A stretch of DNA of 64,000 nucleotides from positions 3,286,001 through 3,350,000 of the forward strand of contig NZ_JAHKSI010000001.1 of NCBI RefSeq assembly GCF_019720915.1, written 5' to 3'. The position numbers and the translations under genes are program-made. The DNA comes from Alkalihalobacillus sp. TS-13. Lineage in GTDB: Bacteria; Bacillota; Bacilli; Bacillales; Fictibacillaceae. The notes below the pieces were generated by a model. The model saw nothing but the letters and a program-made list of their open reading frames with translations, was not told the DNA's origin and searched no databases. Below, one piece after another: positions 9,646-19,874 of the stretch. Each line of letters starts with the position of its first letter. Within the stretch, counting starts at the first letter, position 1.

Positions 9646-9766
9646 AAACAATTTCCTCCTTGTAGGTATCGAGCACCTTAATATTCAGTATAAGTATTCG
9701 TTCAAATAGCAGGTTGAATGCCCTTTGAACTTCATTTAAACAGGCTTTGTTATCCTTTATTGTTGA

Positions 9767-9922
9767 TTTTTGCGAAATTCACTCCCTTTCCGCGGACAAT
9801 CGAAAAGCGGAAACGACCCGGTTAGGCACGTAGGTCACTGGAAAACGGACGAGGAGGCTGTCGCTGCCGCAGGGTCTCGCCTGGCTCGCTTTTCCATCAG
9901 GAGTGTCGCAAATTTCGCTTCA
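9767..9922. repeat. Family C hairpin element, copy 1
   Basis: The left tip GCGAAATTCACTCCCTTTCC and right tip AGGAGTGTCGCAAATTTCGC are inverted, with an internal AAAAGCGGAAACGACC / GGCTCGCTTTTCC pairing. It sits in the 551-bp fba-spo0F gap; the rest of that gap shows nothing recognisable, and the short open frame across it is an artefact of the repeat. Confidence 0.75.
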
Positions 9923-10196
9923 ATCGAACTAAGCCAATAATCAACATCATTATTTAACAAAGTCTTTAAATAAAGCCGCTTCCGACTCCAATACATATAA
10001 CTCCAATAAAAACAATTATAGCATATCAATTTTGAACAGAATCCGCAATTGATAAAGCAAATAGGGTTGTCCGAAAGTTCTTTTTCTCCGGCAGAAATAC
10101 ATACCATTCCCTAAGTTGGGGTTATGTACGAATGCTGTGCTGGAGGTTTTGATACCTTTCAAAGACAACCCTTATTATTTGCTTATGTTTTAACGA

Positions 10197-10565
10197 TTAT
10201 GAACGTATTGGTAAATGTTTCTTAACGACCTCGCGGATTTCGTCGATGTCGAAAGGTTTCGCGAAATGAGTGATGGCTCCTAGATCCATAGCTTCATGAA
10301 TCATATCGAGCTCGCCATAAGCTGTCATGATGATGACACCTACATTCTGGTCGACTTTCTTGACACGACGTAAGATTTCCAACCCGTCCATGCCCGGGAT
10401 TTTCATATCAAGGATTAAGAGGTCAGGCTTTTCATTTTCAACGATGGACAGTGCTTGAACACCATTTGCCGCTTGAAAGGTCTGATATCCTTCTTTTTTG
10501 AAAATCTCATTTAATAGGATTCGGATCCCATACTGGTCATCAACAATAAGTATTTTGCCTTTCAT
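10197..10565 (-). CDS. spo0F: Sporulation response regulator Spo0F
   Basis: Single-domain receiver that accepts phosphate from sporulation kinases and passes it to Spo0B in the Spo0A phosphorelay; cytosolic. Acidic pocket D9/D10, phosphorylated Asp53 ([10 protein letters not shown]), T81 and K103 are all present. 122 residues with no output domain, the Spo0F size; near-identical to B. subtilis Spo0F around the Asp site and helix alpha-1 ([12 protein letters not shown]), the Spo0B/kinase contact. A sigma-H-like promoter lies upstream. It is divergent from the ywjG homologue, the B. subtilis arrangement. Confidence 0.97.
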   Translation of the reverse strand: MKGKILIVDDQYGIRILLNEIFKKEGYQTFQAANGVQALSIVENEKPDLLILDMKIPGMDGLEILRRVKKVDQNVGVIIMTAYGELDMIHEAMDLGAITHFAKPFDIDEIREVVKKHLPIRS

Positions 10566-10627
10566 ACCTTATCCCACCCTAGTTTCCATGTTGTTGTAAA
10601 TTTCCCACACCACTATCTCTTAAACAT

Positions 10628-10653
10628 ATTTCGATTAATATTTTAAAATTCCT
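10628..10653 (-). promoter_or_regulatory. Candidate sigma-H promoter of spo0F
   Basis: On the minus strand AGGAATT (10653-10647) and CGAAAT (10633-10628) are 13 bp apart, close to the sigma-H pattern (AGGAWWW and GAAT). B. subtilis spo0F is known to use sigma-H. I did not find a convincing 0A box. Confidence 0.5.
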
Positions 10654-10702
10654 TCTCCCTCGTCAAAATCCACCATTTAATTTAATCAAACCATTGCACT
10701 TT

Positions 10703-11097
10703 GAGAAATTCACTCCCTTTCCGCGGGCAAACGAAAAGCGGAAGCGACCCGATTAGTCACGCAGGTCACTGGAAAACTGACGAGGAGGCTCGAACCAAAC
10801 AAAGACTTGGTTCTGCGTGGGCTAACTCATAAGGATGTCAATCAATGTGTCGCCGCCGCAGGAAGTTTGAAGTGATCCAAGTGACTGGTCGCTGAGCTAG
10901 ACATCACTTCATTGCATTTACCTACTTCCGTGAGCTCAACGTTCACCACAGGACGTACTTGTACAGGATGTACTGACTTCGACGTTCACCATAGGACGTG
11001 GTGGTATTTAGTCGAAGTTCATTATTATAGTCGAAGATCCTTTTAAAAACGGTGGGGTCTTGCTTGGTTCGCCTTTCCCGCAGGTTTTCAGAAAATT
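10703..11097. repeat. Family C hairpin element, copy 2 (long, composite)
   Basis: It starts AATTCACTCCCTTTCCGCGG and ends near CCTTTCCCGCAGG. The interior is much longer than in copy 1 and contains blocks shared with the 31.8 and 39.6 kb copies, such as GAAGTGATCCAAGTGACTG, GAGCTAGACATCACTTC and TTCACCATAGGACGTGG. It fills most of the divergent spo0F-ywjG region; no gene is seen in it. Confidence 0.75.
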
Positions 11098-11244
11098 TTT
11101 TTATGAAATTAGACCCAAGCCCTGTGCAGACAATTTTTAGTCTATCGTATAAAAACTTACTAATAAATTAAACAAAGCCTATTTTAAAAGAATGAATTCG
11201 TTATACTGAGGGTATGAATACTAACGTTTAAAGAGGTGATTTGG

Positions 11245-11766
11245 ATGCTGAAAATATTCACAACACAGCTGTCTGGTGTTTTTAAAAGAATAGAAGAACA
11301 AGAAGACGAAACGATTGAAGACTGCTCCCGGCTGTTGGCCCAGACTATTACCGGAAATGGCACGATTCACATAAAAGGATTTGGCGAACTCGAGGGTATC
11401 GCTTCTGCTATTACAGAAAGCAGCGAAAGCCTCCCAGCATGTGCGTCCTATGGTGAAAATATAGTGAAAGCTGGCGATTGCATCCTGGCGTTTGCCAATA
11501 ATGCGCGGAACATAGAGCTGGAAAAATTGATCACGCAGACGGAATCAGAAGGTATATCTGTGGTGAGTGTCGCTGCAGTCGAAAAAGGAGATGAACCGGT
11601 TCCAAATGAAGAATTTCATATTGATACAAAATTATTGATGCCTTTAGTCCCAGGTGAAGATGGAGAACGGATCGGCTATCCTGTCTTTATGTTAGCCTTA
11701 TATGTCTACTATGCACTGTACTTTAATACGAATGAAATGCTTGCGGAATACGATGAAGAATTTTAA
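11245..11766 (+). CDS. ywjG: YwjG homologue, DUF2529 (SIS-like) protein
   Basis: Protein of 173 residues matching the DUF2529 family, beginning MLKIFTTQLSGVF and containing LLMPLVPGEDG in the C-terminal third, both hallmark segments. The fold is predicted to resemble sugar-isomerase (SIS) domains, but no substrate is known. The ATG at 11245 was chosen because AGAGGTGA lies 5 bp upstream; the GTG at 11236 lies within that site. It is divergent from spo0F. No clear terminator follows; a new small ORF starts 52 bp downstream. Confidence 0.85.
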   Translation: MLKIFTTQLSGVFKRIEEQEDETIEDCSRLLAQTITGNGTIHIKGFGELEGIASAITESSESLPACASYGENIVKAGDCILAFANNARNIELEKLITQTESEGISVVSVAAVEKGDEPVPNEEFHIDTKLLMPLVPGEDGERIGYPVFMLALYVYYALYFNTNEMLAEYDEEF

Positions 11767-11817
11767 TCTTATTAAATTTTTTTATTTTTTTTAATATGTT
11801 AGAAGGAGATTTGTAAA

Positions 11818-11943
11818 ATGATGGAGAAATATATGTTAAAGCATGACAAAAGTCACGCTTTTCAGCCTTCTCCTTTCCTACAGCCTAATCTTAACCCCCT
11901 CGTCTTTCATAGTCCCCACCCTACTCCCCAAAGCTATGAATAA
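11818..11943 (+). CDS. Small ORF, 41 residues, strong ribosome-binding site
   Basis: ATG at 11818 follows AGAAGGAGAT with 8 bp spacing, among the best ribosome-binding sites in the window. It encodes 41 residues beginning MMEKYMLKHDKSH, with a His/Pro-rich C-terminal half (PHPTP). No signal peptide or membrane segment is seen and I recognise no family. The AAGGAGA of the site (11803-11809) is complementary to TCTCCTT inside the ORF (11869-11875), and between them AAAGCATGAC/GTCACGCTTT forms a one-mismatch stem, so the message could mask its own start. Co-transcription with the DUF2529 gene is likely. Coding status rests on the ribosome-binding site alone. Confidence 0.5.
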   Translation: MMEKYMLKHDKSHAFQPSPFLQPNLNPLVFHSPHPTPQSYE

Positions 11944-12099
11944 GACAAAAAATAACCCGGTTTGATACTTCACTTAAGGCTGTAGATCGGACCACATACA
12001 TAAAAGTGGATAGTAAGGACCATTCAAGTTACGTTCATTTCGGAAACCAGCGACGAAATGATCGTGACTTGTTTTGGTTTGGCTCTTTTAAGACGTAGG

Positions 12100-12275
12100 G
12101 GATGGGAAATATACTCGCTTTCCACGGACAATCCGCAAACCTCCTCGCTCACTTGCAAAGGACGTGCTTGCTTCAACGTTCACCCCACGACGTGGTCGCC
12201 TTTTAGTCGAAGATCCTTAATTCGCTGTGGGGTCTCGCTTAGCTCGCTTTTCCCTCAGGAGTCTCGTATATTTCC
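12100..12275. repeat. Family C hairpin element, copy 3 (AATATACTCGC subtype)
   Basis: The left tip GAAATATACTCGCTTTCC and right tip CAGGAGTCTCGTATATTTCC are inverted. This tip sequence matches the 47.3 kb copy and differs from the GAAATTCACTCCC subtype. The 11944-12824 interval holds this element, the family A element and the pyrG terminator; short open frames across it are repeat-derived. Confidence 0.75.
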
Positions 12276-12514
12276 ACTGCTTTCAAAGGTTCTCACTTTA
12301 CACTAGATTGAAAGGGACACAATAAAGAAAACTTCACTCAGTCAAGCCTTAGGCGTTGGCGGAGCTTAGTTGCTCGAAAAAGCAAATGCTTTGTGGTTTA
12401 TTGCTTCCTAAGCCACCAGTTTATACACTTATATTGAAGTGGCTGATCCATAACACAGACATTATTATCGATGTTTTGTCTGCCTCTTTTTGTTTAAATG
12501 GATGTTCTGAGATC

Positions 12515-12701
12515 TTAACGGACACCAGAGCCGTTATTTGGTCACTAAATGCAGTGTTTCAGAATTTAGCGGACACCAGGGACGTTATTTGTGAACAAAA
12601 GAGCTGATTCACTAAGATTTTAATGAAATAAGAGCTCTAGTGTCCGTTATTTTTATCAATGAACAAGTTTTTGGGAAAATAAGGGCTCCTGTGTCCGCTA
12701 A
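12515..12701. repeat. Family A element, four-site form, copy 1
   Basis: Two forward sites (TTAACGGACACCAGAGCCG from 12515; TTAGCGGACACCAGGGACG from 12566) and two inverted sites (from 12626 and 12677). Offsets are 51, 60 and 51 bp, the same as in the 34.9 and 60.4 kb copies. Sequence between sites is not conserved. Confidence 0.85.
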
Positions 12702-12780
12702 GGGTTTTTCCTAAAACCGTTTCGGTGAGGAGGCTAGAGGATTACCCTACTATTACTTATGGTTCAGTCCCTTTAAACTT

Positions 12781-12814
12781 AAAAAGCTGACCAAAGTTAA
12801 AAACTCTGATCAGC
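12781..12814 (-). terminator. Terminator after pyrG
   Basis: On the minus strand GCTGATCAGAGTT pairs with AACTTTGGTCAGC (G-U pairs) followed by TTTTTAAG, 11 bp past the pyrG stop. Confidence 0.8.
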
Positions 12815-12824
12815 CCTCGTATCC

Positions 12825-14510
<1,686 letters not shown>

Positions 14511-14660
14511 TTATCTGTTCAGCTCTGTTAGATAGTATTCTCATCCATGTAAAACTTAACAGCTTCAAATCGATGTGTTGGTGTTTGCGGAAACCAACAG
14601 AGTCGGATAAAAGAAAACTCTAACCAACATTAACAGTTAACAAAGTCTTCGTGTAAATAA

Positions 14661-14706
14661 AAAAACAAAAGCGACACCTGCCCTGTATGGGGGGCGCTTT
14701 TGTTTA
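14661..14706 (-). terminator. pyrG leader attenuator (intrinsic terminator)
   Basis: On the minus strand AAACAAAAGCG-CCCCCC pairs with GGG..CGCTTTTGTTT and runs into a T7 tract. The C6 run (14694-14689) is in the 5' strand of the stem. In B. subtilis, low CTP causes repeated G addition at the GGGC start, and the poly-G tail pairs with the pyrimidine-rich 5' strand to block the terminator. The matching GGGC start is at 14763. Confidence 0.8.
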
Positions 14707-14759
14707 AGATTCGTAAAATAAAATATTAAATTCGTCATTAATTTAAGACTATAAGTAAA

Positions 14760-14799
14760 GCCCAAAAATGATTCTATCTACTTTCTTGTCAATTGTCAA
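14760..14799 (-). promoter_or_regulatory. pyrG promoter with GGGC initiation site
   Basis: On the minus strand TTGACA (14799-14794), a 17-bp spacer and TAGAAT (14776-14771); 7 bp later the sequence GGGC (14763-14760) marks the likely transcription start. It begins 7 bp past the rpoE stop. The arrangement matches the experimentally studied B. subtilis pyrG promoter, where GGGC starts allow reiterative transcription. Confidence 0.8.
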
Positions 14800-14805
14800 G
14801 ATGAT

Positions 14806-15315
14806 TTATTCTTCTTCCTTTTCTTCATCATCTGCAATGTCTTCATCAGTGTCTTCTTCATCATCAGAAAGTTCTTCATCATCGAAGTCCACATATTCTT
14901 CTTCTTCATCATCAACGTCTTCAATGTCGTCATCAATATCGTCGAAGTCTTCCTCTAAATCTTCTTCAAAGTCTTCGAAATCTTCGTCGTCATCATCCAA
15001 TTTCGCTTTCGCTTTTTTACGTTTCTTAGGTTTGATCGTTGTTGCCAGCTCTTCATCACTGCTTTCAACTGGGTACCATACCTTCAATCCCCATTGGTTA
15101 TCCCCGACACAAACGAAACGACCATCGATATTGATGTCCGTGTAGAATTGAGCAACCCGTTGTTTTTGCTCTTCTGGGCTCAAATCTCGCATTTTAGAAA
15201 CTTGCTCCATCAATTCGGTAAAAGGAGTCGGTTTCTTGTTATCTTTTAAAATATGAAATGCGATTTCAAGCATTGAAACTTCCTTTAGTTCTTCTTTAGA
15301 ATACGTATCCAGCAT
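14806..15315 (-). CDS. rpoE: DNA-directed RNA polymerase delta subunit
   Basis: Firmicute-specific RNA polymerase subunit that raises specificity and recycling of the core enzyme. The 169-residue protein has the HARE-HTH fold (about 10-85, with QFYTDINIDGRFVCVG) followed by a basic patch (KPKKRKKAKAK, 95-105) and a long Asp/Glu-rich disordered tail to the end. The start MLDTYSKEELKEV matches the family, though its ribosome-binding site (AAAGGACG, about 10 bp upstream) is only fair. It lies directly upstream of the pyrG promoter. The acidic tail produces a long serine-rich open frame on the opposite strand that is not a gene. Confidence 0.95.
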   Translation of the reverse strand: MLDTYSKEELKEVSMLEIAFHILKDNKKPTPFTELMEQVSKMRDLSPEEQKQRVAQFYTDINIDGRFVCVGDNQWGLKVWYPVESSDEELATTIKPKKRKKAKAKLDDDDEDFEDFEEDLEEDFDDIDDDIEDVDDEEEEYVDFDDEELSDDEEDTDEDIADDEEKEEE

Positions 15316-15394
15316 CTACAGGCACGTCCTTTCTCTCGTTAATCAGTCGTATTGACTAATCTATAAACAAGGCTAACTTTACGAAATCGGCTTT

Positions 15395-15445
15395 GGGTTC
15401 TCGCCTGGATCGCTTTTCCCGCAGGAGTGTCGCGAATTTCGTTTA
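15395..15445. repeat. Family C right-half fragment
   Basis: Only the right side (CTCGCCTGG..CGCTTTTCCCGCAGGAGTGT) is present; the left arm is missing, so it cannot fold like full copies. It is the first of two unusual items in the 505-bp rpoE-icmF gap. Confidence 0.6.
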
Positions 15446-15605
15446 AGACATAGATTACCTTACCGATTTATTCAAAGCTCACCTAGCCAAAACTAACGTA
15501 ATCATACCATCCATTATAAACAAATTCTCTAAAGATATGCTATAGCTCTGCACAATTTTTTCAAATTATTCAGGTGAAAAATCCTATATTGTGGTCAAAT
15601 GGAGT

Positions 15606-15747
15606 GTAGTCTAAAAATTCGCAACTAAGTCTAAGAATTTGGAATAAGTCTAAAAATCCAGTAATAAGTCTAAAAAATCGAGTTTAAGTTTAAAAACGCA
15701 AAAGCATGTCTAAGAGTCAACATTGACTGCAAAAATGTCTACCTAAC
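15606..15747. repeat. Phased array P1 (GTCTAAAAAT units)
   Basis: GTCTA (once GTTTA) followed by an A tract starts at 15609, 15629, 15648, 15668, 15688, 15708 and 15737; spacing is 20, 19, 20, 20, 20, 29. The remaining unit sequence is diverged. It lies between the icmF terminator and rpoE. Confidence 0.8.
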
Positions 15748-15752
15748 AGAAC

Positions 15753-15795
15753 AGAAAAAGAACCACCTCGAAGAAGAATCGTTCGAGATGGTTCC
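15753..15795 (-). terminator. Terminator after icmF
   Basis: On the minus strand GAACCATCTCGAA pairs with TTCGAGGTGGTTC and is followed by TTTTTCT; 26 bp past the icmF stop. Confidence 0.85.
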
Positions 15796-15820
15796 TTACT
15801 ATTCATTTTTCGTCAACGTC

Positions 15821-18800
15821 TTACATATTCCGTCGGTATTTTCCACCGACTTCGTAAAGTGCACGTGTAATCTGTCCAAGGCTTGCATGACGAACCGTCG
15901 TCATCAGCTCTTCAAACAGGTTGCCGCCTGACAGTGCTGTCTGCTTCAAGCGATGTAGTGCCTCAGTCGTTTTATCCGCATGCTTTTCCTGGAAAGAACA
16001 CAAACTAGCGATTTGCTGTTCCTTTTCTTCTTTCGTGGCACGAGCCAATTGAAGGTTGAAGTCTTCTTCCGATGGTGGGTTCGGATTCAGGTACGTATTC
16101 ACTCCGATGATCGGCAATGTCCCATCGTGCTTCTTCATCTCATAATACATCGACTCTTCTTGAATCTTACCGCGCTGGTATTGTGTCTCCATCGCACCGA
16201 GTACTCCGCCTCGGGAATTGATGCGTTCGAATTCCTGTAGCACTGCTTCCTCGACGAGATCCGTCAACTCTTCGATGATAAATGAACCTTGCAGCGAGTT
16301 TTCATTTTTCGCTAGGCCGAGTTCCTTTGTGATGATCATTTGGATCGCCATTGCGCGTCGTACGGATTCTTCCGTCGGTGTCGTGATCGCTTCATCATAG
16401 GAGTTCGTATGCAGCGAGTTACAGTTATCATAGATCGCCATCAAGGCTTGTAACGTCGTGCGGATATCATTGAAGTCGATTTCCTGAGCGTGCAGAGAGC
16501 GTCCTGATGTTTGGATATGATACTTCAGTTTCTGACTTCGCTCATTGGCTTTGTATTTATTTTTCATAACTGTTGCCCAGATTCTTCTCGCTACGCGACC
16601 GATGACGGTATATTCCGGATCGAGTCCGTTGCTGAAGAAGAAGGACAGGTTCGGTGCAAATGTATCGATGTCCATACCACGGCTCAAATAGTACTCTACA
16701 TATGTGAAGCCGTTTGCAAGCGTAAGGGCAAGCTGAGTGATCGGGTTCGCACCTGCTTCAGCGATATGGTATCCAGAAATCGATACAGAATAGTAGTTAC
16801 GGACTTTGTTGTCGATAAAATATTCCTGGATGTCCCCCATCAAACGAAGAGCAAATTCCGTTGAGAAGATACATGTGTTCTGTCCCTGGTCTTCCTTCAG
16901 AATATCCGCCTGGACGGTTCCGCGTACGACCGACAACGTCTTCGCTTTGATTTCATCCGCTTCTGCTTCAGTAGGCTTACGACCATTTTCCTCTTCAAAG
17001 CGAGCAAACTGTTGATCGACCGCTGTATTCATGTACATCGCAAGGATTATCGGCGCCGGTCCATTGATCGTCATTGAAACGGATGTCGACGGTGCAGTCA
17101 GATCGAAACCAGCATAAAGCTTTTTCATGTCTTCAAGTGTACAGATGCTGACGCCGCTTTCTCCGACTTTTCCGTAAATATCCGGACGGTAATCTGGATC
17201 TTCACCGTACAATGTCACTGAGTCGAAAGCAGTACTGAGACGCTTCGCTTCGTCATCCTTTGAAAGGTAGTGGAATCTGCGGTTCGTGCGCTCAGGAGTC
17301 CCCTCACCGGCAAATTGGCGCTTCGGATCCTCTCCTTTTCGTTTAAAAGGAAATACGCCTGCTGTGAACGGGTAGCGCCCGGGAACGTTTTCGAGCATTG
17401 ACCAGCGGATGATTTCGCCCCAGTCTTTGTATTTTGGTAGTGCGACTTTAGGAATATCAAGACCCGAAAGGCTTCGTGTCTTGAGCTCTGTCACGATTTC
17501 TTTATCACGGATCTTTGTCACGAATTCATCCTTGCTGTATTGTTCTTTCAGCGTATCCCATCCATCTAGAATTTCCTTCGCTTCAGGATGGAGCTTCTTC
17601 TCGTAATCTTTTTTCATATCTGACAACGTACGGATCGTCACTTCGCCGTCCGCATTCGTTTCCTCGATCGCTTCGAGCGTTCCGTCAATCTGGAACATTT
17701 TACGTGCTGTTTCGGATTGTTCCTTCACATATTCATGATAGCCGCGTACTGTTTGCACGATTTCATTCAGATACCCGACACGGTCCGGCGGGATGATCAT
17801 GTTCTGTTTTTCGACTTTCCCTTTTGTATCGAAAGACGTTTCCCAACCTAGATTGAACTTTTCATTCAAAACATTCACAAGTGCGCTGAAAAGGATGTTT
17901 GTGCCAAGGTCATTGAATTGGCTCGCGATCGTACCGAACACCGGCATGTCATCAAGATCTTTATCAAAAAGCATACGGCTGCGCTGGTATTGCTTTTTCA
18001 CGTCGCGTAAGGCATCCTCTGAACCTTTACGATCGAATTTGTTGATTGCGATCAAATCTGCATAGTCGATCATATCGATTTTTTCAAGCTGGGAAGGTGC
18101 ACCGAATTCGCTTGTCATCACGTACATCGATACGTCCGAGATTTCTACGATTTCAGCATTCCCTTGCCCGATTCCGCTTGTTTCAACGATGATCAGATCA
18201 TAGCCCGCAGCTTTTACGACCGAAAGCGCTTCGATTATCGCTTCAGACAGTTCCGTTTTCGAACCACGTGTTGCGAGACTTCTCATGTAAACGCGCGGTG
18301 AGTGGATCGCATTCATACGGATCCGGTCTCCAAGCAGAGCTCCGCCTGTTTTCTGTTTCGTCGGATCAACGGACAGGATCGCGACTGTCTTATCCTCGAA
18401 TTCATTCAAATAACGACGGACGAGTTCATCAGTTAAAGAACTTTTACCCGCTCCACCTGTTCCTGTGATTCCGAGGATAGGGACTTTATACGCCATTTCC
18501 TTCATTTGCGTAATTGCTTTTTCTGCGGTCGCAGCCATTTCCTTCTGTGTTTTTCCGAAGTTCTCCGCAACCGTGATCAATCGCGCAACTGCTCTCGGAT
18601 CCTTCGACTGGAGATGCTCCATTTCATCGGTCAGATCTGAGAAAGTTGGGAAATCACAATCCTTGACCATCTGGTTGATCATGCCCTGCAGGCCGAGCGT
18701 CCGACCGTCTTCAGGTGAGAAGATACGAGCAACGCCGTACTCATGCAGTTCCTTGATTTCCTTCGGGATGATGACCCCTCCGCCACCCCCGTAGACACGA

Positions 18801-19081
18801 ATATGCGAAGCCCCATTTTCTTTTAAAAGATCGACCATGTATTTGAAATATTCAACATGCCCGCCCTGGTAGGAGGAGACGGCGATTCCCTGGACATCCT
18901 CCTGGATGGCAGCCTGCACGACTTCATCCACGGAACGGTTATGTCCTAGATGAATGACTTCCGCTCCACTAGCCTGGATGATTCGACGCATGATGTTGAT
19001 GGAAGCGTCATGACCATCGAAAAGACTTGCGGCTGTAACAAAACGAACATGGTTCTTCGGTTTGTATACTTCATTTTCCAT
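15821..19081 (-). CDS. icmF: Fused isobutyryl-CoA mutase IcmF (B12-dependent)
   Basis: Adenosylcobalamin-dependent mutase fused to its own G-protein chaperone; interconverts isobutyryl-CoA and n-butyryl-CoA (some family members also handle isovaleryl/pivalyl-CoA). The 1086-residue protein shows, in order, the B12-binding domain (11-140, base-off histidine H24 in FDGHDAS), a MeaB-like GTPase (P-loop [12 protein letters not shown], 204-215) and the mutase barrel (about 560-1086, with [12 protein letters not shown], whose Phe fits isobutyryl- rather than methylmalonyl-type mutases). The start at 19081 has GGAG 10 bp upstream and gives the usual family length; a longer frame lacks a site. It heads toward rpoE; TetR, meaB and two acyl-CoA dehydrogenases lie upstream on the same strand. 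Confidence 0.93.
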   Translation of the reverse strand: MENEVYKPKNHVRFVTAASLFDGHDASINIMRRIIQASGAEVIHLGHNRSVDEVVQAAIQEDVQGIAVSSYQGGHVEYFKYMVDLLKENGASHIRVYGGGGGVIIPKEIKELHEYGVARIFSPEDGRTLGLQGMINQMVKDCDFPTFSDLTDEMEHLQSKDPRAVARLITVAENFGKTQKEMAATAEKAITQMKEMAYKVPILGITGTGGAGKSSLTDELVRRYLNEFEDKTVAILSVDPTKQKTGGALLGDRIRMNAIHSPRVYMRSLATRGSKTELSEAIIEALSVVKAAGYDLIIVETSGIGQGNAEIVEISDVSMYVMTSEFGAPSQLEKIDMIDYADLIAINKFDRKGSEDALRDVKKQYQRSRMLFDKDLDDMPVFGTIASQFNDLGTNILFSALVNVLNEKFNLGWETSFDTKGKVEKQNMIIPPDRVGYLNEIVQTVRGYHEYVKEQSETARKMFQIDGTLEAIEETNADGEVTIRTLSDMKKDYEKKLHPEAKEILDGWDTLKEQYSKDEFVTKIRDKEIVTELKTRSLSGLDIPKVALPKYKDWGEIIRWSMLENVPGRYPFTAGVFPFKRKGEDPKRQFAGEGTPERTNRRFHYLSKDDEAKRLSTAFDSVTLYGEDPDYRPDIYGKVGESGVSICTLEDMKKLYAGFDLTAPSTSVSMTINGPAPIILAMYMNTAVDQQFARFEEENGRKPTEAEADEIKAKTLSVVRGTVQADILKEDQGQNTCIFSTEFALRLMGDIQEYFIDNKVRNYYSVSISGYHIAEAGANPITQLALTLANGFTYVEYYLSRGMDIDTFAPNLSFFFSNGLDPEYTVIGRVARRIWATVMKNKYKANERSQKLKYHIQTSGRSLHAQEIDFNDIRTTLQALMAIYDNCNSLHTNSYDEAITTPTEESVRRAMAIQMIITKELGLAKNENSLQGSFIIEELTDLVEEAVLQEFERINSRGGVLGAMETQYQRGKIQEESMYYEMKKHDGTLPIIGVNTYLNPNPPSEEDFNLQLARATKEEKEQQIASLCSFQEKHADKTTEALHRLKQTALSGGNLFEELMTTVRHASLGQITRALYEVGGKYRRNM

Positions 19082-19160
19082 TTTAGGCTTGCTCCTTTCT
19101 TCGGTTGGTACATTTTCAGCTTTATATATCATCGGGGGTTTCCCGATACTCTAACCAGCC

Positions 19161-19808
19161 CTAAACTTTACTTGCCGGCCTGCCCATCTCGATTCCGTTC
19201 AATAAGAGCTGGATTTGGAATTGTGTGTACGCTTCCAAATTATAGTTCTTCTGCAGCGCCCATCGTCTGAACGTCCACATCTGCCCCTGTATCAGAATGG
19301 TATGTGCTAGCAGGCTGACTTCCTCTTCCGATAAGGAGAGGTTACCTGCATCGACCGAGCGCTGGATCAGCTTTTCGAATATCGCTGTCATCTCGATTTC
19401 TTTACGTAAGACGTACGGCAGTGCCTCATCTGATAAGGATTTCGCTTCCTGATACATGACAAGAACCTCATCCTGCATTTCATCCATTACTTTAAAGTAC
19501 GCAGCGATCGCTTCCTTGAGCCTGTTTATCCCGGGCTGATCCATGACGATCTCACTTTGCAGGCGAGTCCGGACCTCATCGTAGATTGAATCACAGACAA
19601 GATACAGCACATCTTCCTTCGAGCGGATGTACTCGTAAAGGGTACCGATGCTGAATCCAGCTGCTTTTGCGATTTCTCTTGTTGTCGTCCGATGGAATCC
19701 CTTGTCCTTGAAAAGCGTTACCGCTGCTTTCACCATTTCTTCACGACGCTTTTGTATGAGCTTCTCGTCTTTGACTAGCGAAGGTACTTTCTTTTTCCCC
19801 AACGTCAT
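19161..19808 (-). CDS. TetR/AcrR-family regulator of the acyl-CoA island
   Basis: Transcriptional repressor of 215 residues. The N-terminal helix-turn-helix is at about 25-70 (FHRTTTREIAKAAGFSIGTL), followed by a variable all-helical ligand domain likely to sense an acyl-CoA. It lies between icmF and meaB within a run of fatty/branched acyl-CoA genes on one strand, as FadR-type regulators do in Bacillaceae. A palindrome over the -35 region of the fadF promoter (28025-28038) is a candidate target. GAGAGAGGG precedes the ATG. Ligand and operator are inferred from context only. Confidence 0.8.
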   Translation of the reverse strand: MTLGKKKVPSLVKDEKLIQKRREEMVKAAVTLFKDKGFHRTTTREIAKAAGFSIGTLYEYIRSKEDVLYLVCDSIYDEVRTRLQSEIVMDQPGINRLKEAIAAYFKVMDEMQDEVLVMYQEAKSLSDEALPYVLRKEIEMTAIFEKLIQRSVDAGNLSLSEEEVSLLAHTILIQGQMWTFRRWALQKNYNLEAYTQFQIQLLLNGIEMGRPASKV

Positions 19809-19874
19809 CCCTCTCTCTTAGTCGATATCGTTTATAATTCCATACGCTTTGTAGTCTCACATCTGGTTGATCGT

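Noticed and set aside
9835-10107. 90-codon open frame in the fba-spo0F gap
   Set aside because: Partly encoded by a family C repeat, no ribosome-binding site, no known domain.
12058-12607. Two open frames in the ywjG-pyrG gap
   Set aside because: Both run through family C and A repeats; composition and position show no coding signs.
14768-15145. Open frame of serine-rich protein opposite rpoE
   Set aside because: It is the complement of the Asp/Glu codons of the RNA polymerase delta acidic tail; no ribosome-binding site or family.
15606-15747. Possible CRISPR array at the phased repeats
   Set aside because: Unit of ~20 bp without separate spacers, repeats degenerate, no cas genes in the window.
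19082-19132. Longer icmF start at 19132
   Set aside because: No ribosome-binding site; the start at 19081 has GGAG at proper spacing and gives the usual protein length.
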